Shown here: piece after piece, positions 17,550 through 26,116 of the stretch
Numbering within the stretch: the stretch's first letter is position 1
Layout: the number at the start of each line of letters is the position of its first letter
Assembly: GCA_937981995.1 (NCBI GenBank)
Contig: CALJNC010000017.1
Coordinates: 1 to 48,821, forward strand
Length of the DNA: 48,821 nt
DNA from: an uncultured Chitinophagaceae bacterium
GTDB taxonomy: Bacteria > Bacteroidota > Bacteroidia > Chitinophagales > Chitinophagaceae
Reading direction: 5' to 3'
Translations under genes and position numbers: made by a program
The notes under the pieces: model-generated
Told to the model about the DNA's origin: nothing
Seen by the model: the letters and a program-made list of their open reading frames with translations, nothing else
Database searches by the model: none

Positions 17550-17557
17550 CAACTTTG
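17550..17557 (+). promoter_or_regulatory. -7 box of rsmA (CAACTTTG), supporting a TTG start
   Basis: CAACTTTG matches TAnnTTTG at all but its first base. It lies between the preceding terminator and the TTG at 17563. A transcript starting a few bases after the box would begin at or next to that TTG, giving a near-leaderless message and ruling out the upstream TTG at 17545. Confidence 0.5.
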
Positions 17558-17562
17558 TAATA

Positions 17563-18309
17563 TTGGCAAAGTATAAAAATTTAACACTCAAAAAATCTTT
17601 TGGTCAGCATTACCTGCACGATGAAGCTTATTGTGAGCGCATTGCCTCAGCTATTTTGGCACATGCCCATTATAATATTGTAGAAGTAGGTCCTGGTGCA
17701 GGAGCTATTACAAAATATTTTAAAGAGGATCAGAATTATTTGGGTATCGAGTTTGATCAAGAAAAGGTTGATTACTTAAAAAAGCATTACCCAACTAAAA
17801 ATGTCATTCAAGGAGATATTCTTACCTATCCGATTAAAGAAGAGGTTTTACTCTGTGGTAATTATCCTTATAATATTTCAGGTCCTATACTTTTTAAGAC
17901 CTTGGAAAATAAGGAACACATACCCGTTATGGTTGGGATGTTTCAAAAAGAAGTAACGCAACGAATTGTAGCAAATATTAGCACCAAAGCCTATGGTATA
18001 TTAAGTGTGCTCTGTCAGTCTTTTTATGATTGCAAATTGTTATTTGACATACCAGCCGGCGCTTTTCAACCTCCACCTAAGGTGGTATCTTCTCTTATAC
18101 AAATGATACGAAATGACAATCCCTATGATATCCAAGATTTTCATAAGTATAAAGTATTAGTAAAAACAGCTTTTAATCAACGAAGAAAAACGCTCAATAA
18201 TTCTTTAAAACCATTACAACTTGATGTGCCAAATGATGTAAAAAGTAAACGTCCCGAAGAATTAACACCGGAGGCTTTTGCTAATTTGTATCATACATTA
18301 TATTCTTAA
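17563..18309 (+). CDS. rsmA: 16S rRNA (adenine1518-N6/adenine1519-N6)-dimethyltransferase
   Basis: RsmA (KsgA) dimethylates A1518 and A1519 in helix 45 of 16S rRNA using S-adenosylmethionine, late in 30S assembly. Conserved elements are KSFGQHYLHD at the N-terminus, the SAM-binding VEVGPGAGAIT, GDI (acidic loop), the catalytic NYPYNIS, and the C-terminal FNQRRKTLNNSL. I choose TTG 17563 (MAKYKNLTLKKSFGQ, 248 residues) over TTG 17545: no ATG is available, the upstream option overlaps the preceding terminator T-run and would leave the promoter box inside the gene, and homologues start only about 8-12 residues before the GQH motif. The next gene follows after 12 bases and is probably co-transcribed. 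Confidence 0.95.
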   Translation: MAKYKNLTLKKSFGQHYLHDEAYCERIASAILAHAHYNIVEVGPGAGAITKYFKEDQNYLGIEFDQEKVDYLKKHYPTKNVIQGDILTYPIKEEVLLCGNYPYNISGPILFKTLENKEHIPVMVGMFQKEVTQRIVANISTKAYGILSVLCQSFYDCKLLFDIPAGAFQPPPKVVSSLIQMIRNDNPYDIQDFHKYKVLVKTAFNQRRKTLNNSLKPLQLDVPNDVKSKRPEELTPEAFANLYHTLYS

Positions 18310-18321
18310 TATCTTTAAGTC

Positions 18322-19233
18322 GTGAAAAAGCAAGTTTTACTCGCCGCAAATATTTCTAATACCTTCCGTACATTTTTGGAAGTAAAGAATTACACGCTCC
18401 AAGATTATGACCCTAAAAAAATTGATTATACAGTACAAGGTATTGTAACCTCAACAAAATTAAAATTAGATGCAGCTACCTTAGTAAAATTTACCAATTT
18501 AAAATGGATTGCTCGTTTGGGTTCGGGTCTTGAAATAATAGATTTAGCATATTGCAAAAATAATAATATTGCTTTTGCCTCTTCTCCAGCCGGTATTGCA
18601 AATGCTGTAGCCGAGCATTGTATAGCGATGCTTATTTCATTACAAAAAAATATCAATTCCAGTTTTATAGAAATAAATAATAAGGAATGGATTAGAGAAC
18701 CTAATAGAGGTTGGGAGCTTGAAGGTAAAACCATTGGCCTTATTGGTTATGGAAATACGGGTAGGGCATTCGCCAAAAAATTATCAGTTTTTGGAGTAAA
18801 TGTTTTGGCTTACGATAAGTATCTGCAAGATTATTCTGATTCGTATGCTACAGAAAAAAGCCTGAACGAACTTCAAACAGAATCAGATATTATTTCATTT
18901 CATGTACCCTTAAACCAAGAAACCGAACATTATTACAATGTTGAATTTATAGCTTCATGCAAAAAACATATTCTTTTAAATACTGCAAGGGGTGGTGTGG
19001 TGTCTACTGTGGCCTTACTTGGTGCTATGAAGGAAGGTGCTGTAATAGGTGCCGCTTTAGATGTATTGGAAAATGAAAAAGAACTTACTGTTAAAAGCAG
19101 TACAGCATGGAATCAAGTAGAAAATTTACTGAATTATAATGTGATACTTACACCGCATATTGCAGGTTACTCGCATAACGCGGTTGATAAAATGAGTGCG
19201 GAACTCATGGAAAAACTAAAGGATAATTTTTAG
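18322..19233 (+). CDS. D-isomer-specific 2-hydroxyacid dehydrogenase (phosphoglycerate dehydrogenase-like)
   Basis: An NAD-dependent dehydrogenase of 303 residues starting at GTG 18322. It has the NAD-binding GLIGYGNTGRAFA (GxGxxG), the substrate-binding Arg region in LNTARGGVV, the Glu of ALDVLENE and the catalytic His in LTPHIAGYS. The N-terminal substrate-domain motif is ARLGSGLEIIDL. There is no ACT domain, so it is the short form. It may act as 3-phosphoglycerate dehydrogenase (serine synthesis) or on another 2-hydroxyacid; the sequence cannot decide. It follows rsmA by 12 bases. Its stop overlaps by four bases the stop of the convergent gene at 19230. Confidence 0.9.
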   Translation: MKKQVLLAANISNTFRTFLEVKNYTLQDYDPKKIDYTVQGIVTSTKLKLDAATLVKFTNLKWIARLGSGLEIIDLAYCKNNNIAFASSPAGIANAVAEHCIAMLISLQKNINSSFIEINNKEWIREPNRGWELEGKTIGLIGYGNTGRAFAKKLSVFGVNVLAYDKYLQDYSDSYATEKSLNELQTESDIISFHVPLNQETEHYYNVEFIASCKKHILLNTARGGVVSTVALLGAMKEGAVIGAALDVLENEKELTVKSSTAWNQVENLLNYNVILTPHIAGYSHNAVDKMSAELMEKLKDNF

Positions 19234-19931
19234 TAGATTGTTATATACCCAGTTTCTTTTATTTCATCGTTTTCGAATAGTTTAAAAGAGTAGGTGCCCT
19301 TGGCATTGAAGTTATACTTGTCAAGTACAATTTGTTTTTTCTTTATTCTTGAAATGTATAATACCTCTTCTTTGCGTGGGTTATAAAATTTAAGAGAGTA
19401 TCTTTTTTGACGAGCATCATCTAAGCCAATCATAATATGTCCGGTATAAGGGTTGGTATAAATTTTTGTAGAAGGCTCGTAGTAAAAATCAGTATAGTTT
19501 GCGTTGTCCTCTGTATTGTCTACATCTCTTGAGTTGGTGCTTCCAGTAGTTAATGATTGTAAACGCGACTTTTCAATGGTTGCGGAATCTAATACCACTT
19601 TATATGTATTACTAAACCACTCCAACTCTGAGGCAAAAAGAACTCGAACTTTATAGTAGTTTTTTCCTAATTTAGGTTGTTTGTCAGTAAAACGCTGTAC
19701 ACCTTTTCTTGGTCTAGCAATTGTGCCTATGGATACAAAACTAAGTACACTATCTTGGGAGCGCATAATTTGAACTGACTTTAGTCCGCTGTAATCACTA
19801 AGCCAACTAATTTTATTTTGACCATTTGTTGTTTCTATTTTCAAGCCAGGTAGGCTAGGGATTTCACTATTTTGTGCTTGACTCGAAAAGCCAAAAAATA
19901 AAACAGAAAGAAAGAGTATTAGGTATTTCAT
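19230..19931 (-). CDS. Exported protein with fibronectin type III-like domain
   Basis: 233 residues with a signal peptide (MKYLILFLSVLFFGFSSQAQ). Residues ~28-115 resemble an FN3-like beta-sandwich (IETTNGQNKISWLSDYSGLKSVQIMRS ... FTDKQPKLGKNYYKVRVLF). A C-terminal ~75-residue part has strands (IYTNPYTGHIMIGLD, YSLKFYNPRKEEVLYI, KGTYSFKLFENDEI) and looks like a second beta-sandwich close to a sorting-type domain, although the usual YPNP is replaced by IYTNPYTGHI. It could therefore be a variant cargo or a periplasmic protein. Function unknown. It is convergent with the dehydrogenase gene and has no operon partner on its strand. Confidence 0.75.
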   Translation of the reverse strand: MKYLILFLSVLFFGFSSQAQNSEIPSLPGLKIETTNGQNKISWLSDYSGLKSVQIMRSQDSVLSFVSIGTIARPRKGVQRFTDKQPKLGKNYYKVRVLFASELEWFSNTYKVVLDSATIEKSRLQSLTTGSTNSRDVDNTEDNANYTDFYYEPSTKIYTNPYTGHIMIGLDDARQKRYSLKFYNPRKEEVLYISRIKKKQIVLDKYNFNAKGTYSFKLFENDEIKETGYITIY

Positions 19932-19983
19932 TTAGAAGAAGCGAAAATATAGGATAATATCCTAATAGCGTCTTAAAGCCTTC

Positions 19984-20856
19984 TTAATTGCCACTTCTAT
20001 TTCCTTGGAGTCCGCCGGTATGGACTACAAGTATTTTTTTATGGAGGGTCAGCGCATTCTGATTTAAAATAGTTGTTAGGCCAAAAAACAATTTAGCGGT
20101 ATAAATTTTATCTAATTCTATTTTATGTAGTGTACTAAATGATTGGGCAAATTCAAGCAATTCTTTTGGGCTTTTGCCAAAACCACCAAAATGAAAATCG
20201 TCAATGTACCTTAGCCTGGGCAAGGATGTTGTCAATTTATCCTTTAATGAATGCGCATTTTTAAAAGGAGCAAATCCCCAAATTTCTTGCGTAAATGATT
20301 TGCCTAAGCCGCTTATGGTAGTGCCCGTTCCAATAGAGCAACACAAAACATTATAAGTAGTACTAATGTGAGGTGATATAATTTCCTCGCAGCCTTTTTG
20401 ACCTAGCGCATTATCACCACCTTCTGGTATAAAGTATGCCTGCGGGTATTTTTCTTGAAGCTTTTCTAAAAATGATTCTTCAGTTTTTTTTCTATAATCA
20501 GATCTTGAAATAAAGTGAAGTTCCATGCCCCACTGTTTACAATCGAGTAGTGTAGGGTTGCTTATTTCTTCGCCTCGTACAATGCCTATAGTTCTTATAT
20601 TAAAAAGTTTGCCTGCATATGCCAAGGCATGCAAATGATTAGAATAGGCACCGCCAAAACTAAGAATGCTTTGAGCGCTGCGCTTCTTGGCTTCAAGTAA
20701 ATTATACTTTAATTTAAACCATTTGTTGCCAGATATTTTTTCATGAATTTGGTCCAAACGCAATATGTCTACTGCAGCATAGGAACCATTATCTAGTTCT
20801 AATGAAATAGAACGTATTGGTATTTTTTTTTCAAAAAGTGAAAGATTAATATCCAT
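19984..20856 (-). CDS. PLP-dependent D-cysteine desulfhydrase / ACC deaminase-like enzyme
   Basis: A fold type II PLP enzyme of 290 residues. The PLP-lysine region is GNKWFKLKYNLLEA (about 43-56), with SFGGAYSNHLHALA (66-79) for the PLP ring and substrate, EGGDNALG, and the phosphate-binding SIGTGTTISGL loop. Homologues deaminate D-cysteine to pyruvate, ammonia and sulfide, or act on 1-aminocyclopropane-1-carboxylate; Bacteroidota members are usually short, as here, and their substrate is mostly unproven. The gene starts inside the last codons of era (11-base overlap), so the two are translationally coupled, although no functional link is evident. Confidence 0.88.
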   Translation of the reverse strand: MDINLSLFEKKIPIRSISLELDNGSYAAVDILRLDQIHEKISGNKWFKLKYNLLEAKKRSAQSILSFGGAYSNHLHALAYAGKLFNIRTIGIVRGEEISNPTLLDCKQWGMELHFISRSDYRKKTEESFLEKLQEKYPQAYFIPEGGDNALGQKGCEEIISPHISTTYNVLCCSIGTGTTISGLGKSFTQEIWGFAPFKNAHSLKDKLTTSLPRLRYIDDFHFGGFGKSPKELLEFAQSFSTLHKIELDKIYTAKLFFGLTTILNQNALTLHKKILVVHTGGLQGNRSGN

Positions 20857-21721
20857 ACTCCTTCAAGAAAATGTCACTATCGCGCCAATCTTTACGCACT
20901 TTTACACGCAGCTCCATAAACACTTTGCGTTGAATAAATTCTTCGATGTCTGCTCGGGATTGCTCGCTAATTTTTCGAATCATACCACCACCTTTACCTA
21001 TCATAATAATTTTTTGAGTCTCCCGTGTCACTACAATATCTGCTTCTATTTTAGTGAGCGTTTCTTTGTCTTTATAGCTACGAATATGCACGGCGGTGTG
21101 ATACGGAATTTCTTTGCTTAGCAGCTTAAAAATTTTCTCACGAATTATTTCCTCAACAAAAAATCGTACAGGTCGGTCACTCATATTGTCCTCATTAAAG
21201 TAAGGCGGGTGCACGGGTAATAAGTCTACAATATGTTCAATCAACTGATCGGTACGTATGCCTTCTTGCGCTGAAATGGAAATGATGCGTTGGGGATTTG
21301 CCGCAGCGGTAATTTGTTCTCCTAATTCCTGGAGGTCTTTTTTATGTATGGTATCAACCTTATTTAAGATAAATATGACTGGCTTGTTGGTTTTATATTC
21401 TTTTAGTAGTTCTAAGTTTTCTTCAAGATCGTCATTTACATCCATTACAAAAAGCAGAACATCGGTATCCTTGCGTACATTTTTTATTTCTTCGAGCATA
21501 CGCTCATGCATTTTGTATTTAGCATCTAAAATTCCAGGCGTATCAGAGAAAACAATTTGATAGTTGTCCTCAGTTAAAATACCCATGATACGATGCCGTG
21601 TAGTTTGCGCTTTGCGCGTAACAATTGCTAGTTTTTCGCCTAAAAATTGATTTAGTAGGGTTGATTTACCCGCATTTGGTTTTCCAATAATGGCTACAAA
21701 ACCGCTTTTAAATTCACTCAC
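20846..21721 (-). CDS. era: GTPase Era (30S assembly)
   Basis: Era binds the 3' end of 16S rRNA and assists 30S maturation, acting close to RsmA's target. The 291 residues show G1 GKPNAGKST (13-21), G2 with TTRHR, G3 DTPGI, G4 NKVD and G5 SAQ, then the C-terminal KH domain with IGKGGGMIRKI. The start is GTG 21721 (SEFKSGFVAIIG). A TACCTTTG box ends four bases upstream, so the message is nearly leaderless. It is followed by the overlapping desulfhydrase-like gene. Confidence 0.97.
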   Translation of the reverse strand: MSEFKSGFVAIIGKPNAGKSTLLNQFLGEKLAIVTRKAQTTRHRIMGILTEDNYQIVFSDTPGILDAKYKMHERMLEEIKNVRKDTDVLLFVMDVNDDLEENLELLKEYKTNKPVIFILNKVDTIHKKDLQELGEQITAAANPQRIISISAQEGIRTDQLIEHIVDLLPVHPPYFNEDNMSDRPVRFFVEEIIREKIFKLLSKEIPYHTAVHIRSYKDKETLTKIEADIVVTRETQKIIMIGKGGGMIRKISEQSRADIEEFIQRKVFMELRVKVRKDWRDSDIFLKEYGY

Positions 21722-21725
21722 CGAA

Positions 21726-21733
21726 CAAAGGTA
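21726..21733 (-). promoter_or_regulatory. -7 box of era (TACCTTTG)
   Basis: An exact TAnnTTTG match on the minus strand, ending four bases before the GTG start. Confidence 0.65.
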
Positions 21734-21820
21734 TTACAAGCATTTCCTAATAATTTAATAATTAAACAAAATACTTATCTCATTATTTCCTCAATTGAAA
21801 GAAATACCATTCTTTTGCCG

Positions 21821-21892
<72 letters not shown>

Positions 21893-21898
21893 CTAACT

Positions 21899-21930
21899 GA
21901 AAGTCCGCTATAAGCGGGCTTTCTTTTTTT
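21899..21930 (+). terminator. Intrinsic terminator after the initiator tRNA
   Basis: GAAAGTCCGCT (21899-21909) and AGCGGGCTTTC (21913-21923) form an 11-pair stem with one wobble and a three-base loop, followed by seven T. Confidence 0.88.
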
Positions 21931-21947
21931 ATATTTATTTTTATTCC

Positions 21948-22598
21948 ATGCAATTAAATATAGTTTTTGTTCTATCTCTTTTCATATTAGCTTCTGGCTG
22001 TAATGACGATGCTCAAACAGAAGCTATTTCAAAGGGCAAAGAAATTGCACTTTTGAAAAAGGAAAATGAACTTTTAAAAAAAGAAAGTCAGTTGGGCATT
22101 AGAACAGATTCTTTAGCTGAAGAGGAGTTGTTGACTGAAAAACCCAAACCGAATCCTGAAAAACTTATTGAAAACAAAAGTGAATCCGAATCAGAACTTT
22201 ATGATGAATGGTCAGCACCTGCAGAGCATGGTGAAGTTGACCATTTATATGTAAGAAAAGGCAAGCATAGTTTTTCGTTACAATGGTTAGGTTCTGATAA
22301 ACCAGGCGTTGTAGAAATCGATTACCTTGGAGAGGGTGAATACAGCATAGAAGGTGAGCATCGATCTAAAGATGGATATGCCACAATTAATGGTACATTT
22401 TCTACAGCTTCAAAAAAAGAATTAATTTTTAATGGAAAGATTATTACACAAGTAAACTATAATAACGGTGGTAAGCCTTGTATAAAAAAAGGAAGATATA
22501 ATTTCTTGGCAACTGGAAAAAGAAAGTATTACAGACTGCAAGAAATGAGGAACTGCGAAGAGGCTAATGTTGTCGATTATGTAGATATCTATTTCTAG
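21948..22598 (+). CDS. Lipoprotein with coiled-coil segment, function unknown
   Basis: 216 residues. A lipoprotein signal ends in the lipobox LASGC (Cys18), followed by NDDAQ, so it is probably anchored in the outer or inner membrane. Residues ~30-50 form a short heptad-rich coil (KEIALLKKENELLKKESQ). A charged linker with repeated SESE follows, then a ~130-residue C-terminal beta domain (HSFSLQWLGSDKPGVVEIDYLGEGEYSIEGEH ... KGRYNFLATGKRKYYRLQEM). I recognise no family for that domain. It sits between the tRNA terminator and der and appears to be its own unit. Confidence 0.75.
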   Translation: MQLNIVFVLSLFILASGCNDDAQTEAISKGKEIALLKKENELLKKESQLGIRTDSLAEEELLTEKPKPNPEKLIENKSESESELYDEWSAPAEHGEVDHLYVRKGKHSFSLQWLGSDKPGVVEIDYLGEGEYSIEGEHRSKDGYATINGTFSTASKKELIFNGKIITQVNYNNGGKPCIKKGRYNFLATGKRKYYRLQEMRNCEEANVVDYVDIYF

Positions 22599-22622
22599 AG
22601 CGGTGAGTATCTTTTACTTGCC

Positions 22623-22630
22623 TACCTTTG
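22623..22630 (+). promoter_or_regulatory. -7 box of der (TACCTTTG)
   Basis: An exact TAnnTTTG match ending ten bases before the ATG at 22641, which implies a very short leader. Confidence 0.65.
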
Positions 22631-22640
22631 CACCCATATC

Positions 22641-23942
22641 ATGAAAACAGTAGCCATAGTTGGAAGACCTAATGTAGGAAAATCTACCCTTTTTAATCGT
22701 TTAATAGGCGAGCGAAAAGCGATAGTAGATGATGTAAGTGGCGTAACCCGCGATAGGCAATACGAAGAAGCTGTATGGAACGGACAACAGTTTAGTGTAG
22801 TAGATACGGGAGGATACGTAGGTAATAGTGATGATATATTTGAAAAAGAAATTGTAAAACAAGTAAATATTGCATTGGAGGAAGCTGATGTAATTATGTT
22901 TATATGCGATGTAGCTACTGGTATTACTGATTTAGATGAAGCTTTTGCTAATTTGTTGCGTAAAACAGAGAAACCCATATTAGTGGTGGCTAATAAATCG
23001 GATAATAGTGAGCGCATGCTTGAGGCTAATGAGTTTTACTCGCTTGGTTTTGAGGAAGTTTTTCCGGTATCTTCAGTGGGAGGTTATGGTACAGGTGATT
23101 TATTGGATCGGGTAGTAGAGTTATTGCCTAAAACAGATACAGAAATTACTTCTGACTTACCAAAGATTGCCATTGTGGGTCAGCCAAATGCAGGCAAGTC
23201 TTCTTTGCTAAATTCATTGATAGGTGAGGAGCGCACCATCGTTTCTGATATTGCAGGTACAACTCGAGATAGTATTCATACCCATTATAACTTATTTGAT
23301 AAAGAGTTTATACTCATTGACACGGCAGGTCTAAAAAAGAAACGAAAGGACAAAGAGGAGCTTCAGTTTTATTCTGAAATACGAGCGGTAAAAGTTGTAG
23401 AAGACTGCGATATAATTATGCTAGTAATTGATGCAGAAGTAGGCATAACTGCGCAAGACATTAATATTTTTAGCTTGGCAGAGCGCAAAGGCAAAGGAAT
23501 TGTGGTGCTTATGAACAAATGGGATTTAGTAGAAAAGGATACGCATACGGTAAAAAAATGGACGGAGGCAATCAAAAAGAAAGTAGAACCTTTTACTGAT
23601 GTGCCAATTTTATTTATTTCTGCTACTGAAAAACAGCGTATTCATAAAGCATTAGAATTGGCACTAGAAGTATACGATAGAAGAGCTCAAAAAATTCCTA
23701 CGAGTAAGCTCAATGATATAATGTTAGAAGAGATTCAAAGAAACCCTCCGCCAAATTATCGTGGCCTACCAGTAAGTATAAAGTTTGCAACTCAGCTACC
23801 TGTGGTAGTGCCATCATTTACTTTTTTTGCTAATCACCCCGACGAAGTTAAAAACCCTTACAAACATTTTATAGAAAATAAAATGCGCAAACACTTTGAT
23901 TTTACAGGCGTACCACTTCGAATATTTATTCGGAAGAAGTAG
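22641..23942 (+). CDS. der: GTPase Der (EngA), 50S assembly
   Basis: Der is the tandem-GTPase factor needed for 50S subunit maturation. The 433 residues contain G domain 1 with GRPNVGKST (7-15), DTGGY and NKSD, G domain 2 with GQPNAGKSS (about 179-187), DTAGLKKK and NKWD, and the C-terminal KH-like domain (PPNYRGLPVSIKFATQ ... NPYKHFIENKMRKHFDFTGVPLRIFIRKK). The length is normal and both P-loops are intact. Its 3' end overlaps the convergent gene at 23926 by 17 bases. Confidence 0.97.
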   Translation: MKTVAIVGRPNVGKSTLFNRLIGERKAIVDDVSGVTRDRQYEEAVWNGQQFSVVDTGGYVGNSDDIFEKEIVKQVNIALEEADVIMFICDVATGITDLDEAFANLLRKTEKPILVVANKSDNSERMLEANEFYSLGFEEVFPVSSVGGYGTGDLLDRVVELLPKTDTEITSDLPKIAIVGQPNAGKSSLLNSLIGEERTIVSDIAGTTRDSIHTHYNLFDKEFILIDTAGLKKKRKDKEELQFYSEIRAVKVVEDCDIIMLVIDAEVGITAQDINIFSLAERKGKGIVVLMNKWDLVEKDTHTVKKWTEAIKKKVEPFTDVPILFISATEKQRIHKALELALEVYDRRAQKIPTSKLNDIMLEEIQRNPPPNYRGLPVSIKFATQLPVVVPSFTFFANHPDEVKNPYKHFIENKMRKHFDFTGVPLRIFIRKK

Positions 23943-24453
23943 ACTTTTTCTTTTTACTTTTTTTGCGGCTTTCTGGGATAATTCTTGAAGTAATTCCAAG
24001 TTTTACTCCAGCCAGGTCTGTACCGCCAGTACCAAATTCTAAATTGATACCTGTTTTCTCATCAAAAAAATATCGACCACCTATATGTCCACCCACGCCT
24101 ATTACAGCAGTTGTCTCTTTGGACCAACGAATGGAATAAAGGCCCGTATTCAATCCAATATAAGCATCCCATTCTTCGGGTATTCCAATAAGTCTATTAA
24201 AATGATAATTAGCGTTTGCCGCAATGCCAAACATCCCTAGCCTTACTCCTGGTCCGTCCCAATGAAAAGATGTTTCGCCACCCAGGGTAATATTATGTCG
24301 CAATCCATAGTCAATACCTGCATAAATTGGTATGCCATAGGTAGATCTTCCAACGCCTGCATTCCATTGTTTTTCACCTTGAGGTAGCGAACTTTGACCA
24401 TAGGATAATAATGAAAAAGAAAAGAATAGTAAGGTGATAATAAATGTCTTCAT
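23926..24453 (-). CDS. Small outer-membrane beta-barrel-like protein
   Basis: 175 residues with a signal peptide (MKTFIITLLFFSFSLLSYGQ). Alternating polar and hydrophobic strands with many Gly and aromatic residues (WNAGVGRSTYGIPIYAGIDYGL, ITLGGETSFHWDG, AYIGLNTGLYSIRW, IGVGGHIGGRYFF) suggest an eight-strand-type outer-membrane barrel like those of OmpA/OmpX-sized proteins. Unusually for a barrel, it ends in a very basic tail (ESRKKSKKKKSTSSE) rather than an aromatic residue. Function unknown. It overlaps the end of der on the opposite strand and shares its direction with the lipoprotein gene upstream (13-base gap), likely one transcript. Confidence 0.75.
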   Translation of the reverse strand: MKTFIITLLFFSFSLLSYGQSSLPQGEKQWNAGVGRSTYGIPIYAGIDYGLRHNITLGGETSFHWDGPGVRLGMFGIAANANYHFNRLIGIPEEWDAYIGLNTGLYSIRWSKETTAVIGVGGHIGGRYFFDEKTGINLEFGTGGTDLAGVKLGITSRIIPESRKKSKKKKSTSSE

Positions 24454-24466
24454 GGGGAGAAAGGAT

Positions 24467-25393
24467 TTATAATTTCTTTAAAAGAGCAAAATTATATAAG
24501 GGTTCTTGATTCAATTCGGGTTGAATGTTAAAATCCCAACTTATTTTTTTATCTTTTTTCTTTTTATAATTAAGGAGTCTAAAACCGTTTACACCCAAAG
24601 CAAGTACGCCGGTTACTAAATTTGTATTGCTCAGTTTCTTTTGATAATCTGTTTTGGCATTTCTAAAGGTGCTGGCACCATACAAAAATTCATAACCCAA
24701 TGTCAAAACGCCAGATGCCATTCCTACACGTGCATAGTTTTTGCTGTACTCCGGGTTATTCCAATTTACAATGCTTGCGGTGCTTAAGCCAATATTTGTA
24801 AGGCTGAGTACAGATGAAGGAACACCATATCTATAACCTATATAATTGCTATTTCGTGGATTAGAGTATGTGGGTTGAATTATTGCTACTTCTTGCTTGC
24901 TTAAGCCGGAGTGGTCAATCCAATCTTCTAAAAGCGGAGATTCCATTTCATGTATTGTTGCATATTGATAATCTGAATTTATTTTTTCTGCGGCTTGTAA
25001 TCCCGCACTTTGTTCTACGAGATAACCCACTGCACAAATATTTTTATCTTTATCTATAAAGCATGGTTTGCGCTCGTTTTTATGGTCATAGTTTTTAGGA
25101 AACTGGCCTGCTTCATGATAAGCTTGTAAATAATCTAAAAGAGTATTTCTTTTAGCTAATTGATTATTGCTTAAATGATCAGTGTTTTTATTTCTTAGCA
25201 AATTTTCTACATAAGCTAAGTGCGTTTTAATTCTTAGATTTTCATCGCTTTGGTCAGTAGGCTGTTCGCCAAATTTTTCAATATAACTAATATTGCCAAT
25301 GATGGGGTTAATACTGTCTGGTTGAATAGGAGTTTTTACTTGCTGGCAAGAGCTTATAAAAGCAATTGCTAAAAGGAGGTTTAGGTATTTCAT
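24467..25393 (-). CDS. Lipoprotein carrying an unnamed domain (FIDK...CAVGYL) shared with the protein at 36001
   Basis: 308 residues from ATG 25393; a longer reading from 25474 would bury the lipoprotein signal MKYLNLLLAIAFISSCQQ (lipobox ISSC). After a short linker comes a ~125-residue domain with HLAYVENLLR, HLS.NQLAKRNTLLDYL, FPKN, FIDKDKNICAVGYL, W.D.SGLS and EVAIIQPTYSNP. The same pattern occurs near the N-terminus of the T9SS protein at 36001. I recognise no named family for it. The C-terminal ~120 residues have hydrophobic, Gly-rich segments (ASIVNWNNPEYSKNYARVGMASGVLTLGYEF, LVTGVLALGVNGFRL) that may be membrane helices or hairpins, then a Lys-rich stretch. Probably co-transcribed with the barrel-like gene. 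Function unknown. Confidence 0.75.
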   Translation of the reverse strand: MKYLNLLLAIAFISSCQQVKTPIQPDSINPIIGNISYIEKFGEQPTDQSDENLRIKTHLAYVENLLRNKNTDHLSNNQLAKRNTLLDYLQAYHEAGQFPKNYDHKNERKPCFIDKDKNICAVGYLVEQSAGLQAAEKINSDYQYATIHEMESPLLEDWIDHSGLSKQEVAIIQPTYSNPRNSNYIGYRYGVPSSVLSLTNIGLSTASIVNWNNPEYSKNYARVGMASGVLTLGYEFLYGASTFRNAKTDYQKKLSNTNLVTGVLALGVNGFRLLNYKKKKDKKISWDFNIQPELNQEPLYNFALLKKL

Positions 25394-25489
25394 ATTATAA
25401 ATAACGTTGAATTGTATTAAAACGTATATGCATAGGTCAACTTTTTTATAAATAAACCTAGGAAACTTTTGCAATTGAAAAAGTTTATT

Positions 25490-25497
25490 TAGTTTTG
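25490..25497 (+). promoter_or_regulatory. -7 box of the efflux operon (TAGTTTTG)
   Basis: An exact TAnnTTTG match ending nine bases before the TTG at 25507. It overlaps the other possible TTG start (25495), which argues against that one. Confidence 0.55.
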
Positions 25498-25506
25498 TGC
25501 ACGATT

Positions 25507-26115
25507 TTGGATACTAGACAACAAATAATAGAAGTAGCAACTAAAGATTTTTTGCATTACGGATTTAAGAACGTAACCGTGGACGAAATAGCGCGCAATG
25601 CAGGGATTTCAAAGAAAACGCTCTATCAGGAGTTTAGTAAGAAAGATGACCTTGTTTTAGCTTCAGCACAGTATTACAATGAAAAGCATTGGGATGAAAT
25701 GATTGGAATCATGGACCGAAGCGGTAATGCCATTGAAGAGTTGGTGGGTATTTTTATTCATATGGCTATCATGTTTAAAGGAATGAACCCAGTATGTTTT
25801 GTGGACTTGCAGCGCTATTATTCCAAGGCATATAAATATATGGAGAACTTTAAAAATACCTTGCTCCATGATTGTATAAAGGATAATCTTGAAAGAGGAA
25901 TTAAGGAAGGTCTTTTTCGAGAAGATATTGATACCGAAATTATTGCACGTTATAGAATGGAATCAGCTTTTATGATTATGCATTTAGATATTTTTCCTAA
26001 AAAAGAATTTGACTTGGTCGAAGTAAGCAAACAAACTTCTGCTCTTTATATGTTTGGCATTTCTACTTTAAAAGGTCATAAACTAATTACAAACTACTTA
26101 GAAAATTTAAAGTAA
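25507..26115 (+). CDS. TetR/AcrR-family transcriptional regulator of the efflux operon
   Basis: The 202 residues from TTG 25507 begin MDTRQQIIEVATKDFLHYGFKNVTVDEIARNAGISKKTLYQEFSKK as the N-terminal helix-turn-helix of TetR proteins. The recognition helix is ISKKTLYQEF, followed by DDLV. The C-terminal two-thirds is all-helical and ligand-binding, variable as usual. TTG 25495 is possible but lies inside the -7 box. The stop is one base from the ATG of the TolC-like gene, so the regulator heads the pump operon. By analogy with AcrR-type systems it would repress its own operon until a pump substrate binds. No operator palindrome stands out between 25394 and 25506. Confidence 0.9.
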   Translation: MDTRQQIIEVATKDFLHYGFKNVTVDEIARNAGISKKTLYQEFSKKDDLVLASAQYYNEKHWDEMIGIMDRSGNAIEELVGIFIHMAIMFKGMNPVCFVDLQRYYSKAYKYMENFKNTLLHDCIKDNLERGIKEGLFREDIDTEIIARYRMESAFMIMHLDIFPKKEFDLVEVSKQTSALYMFGISTLKGHKLITNYLENLK

Positions 26116-26116
26116 G

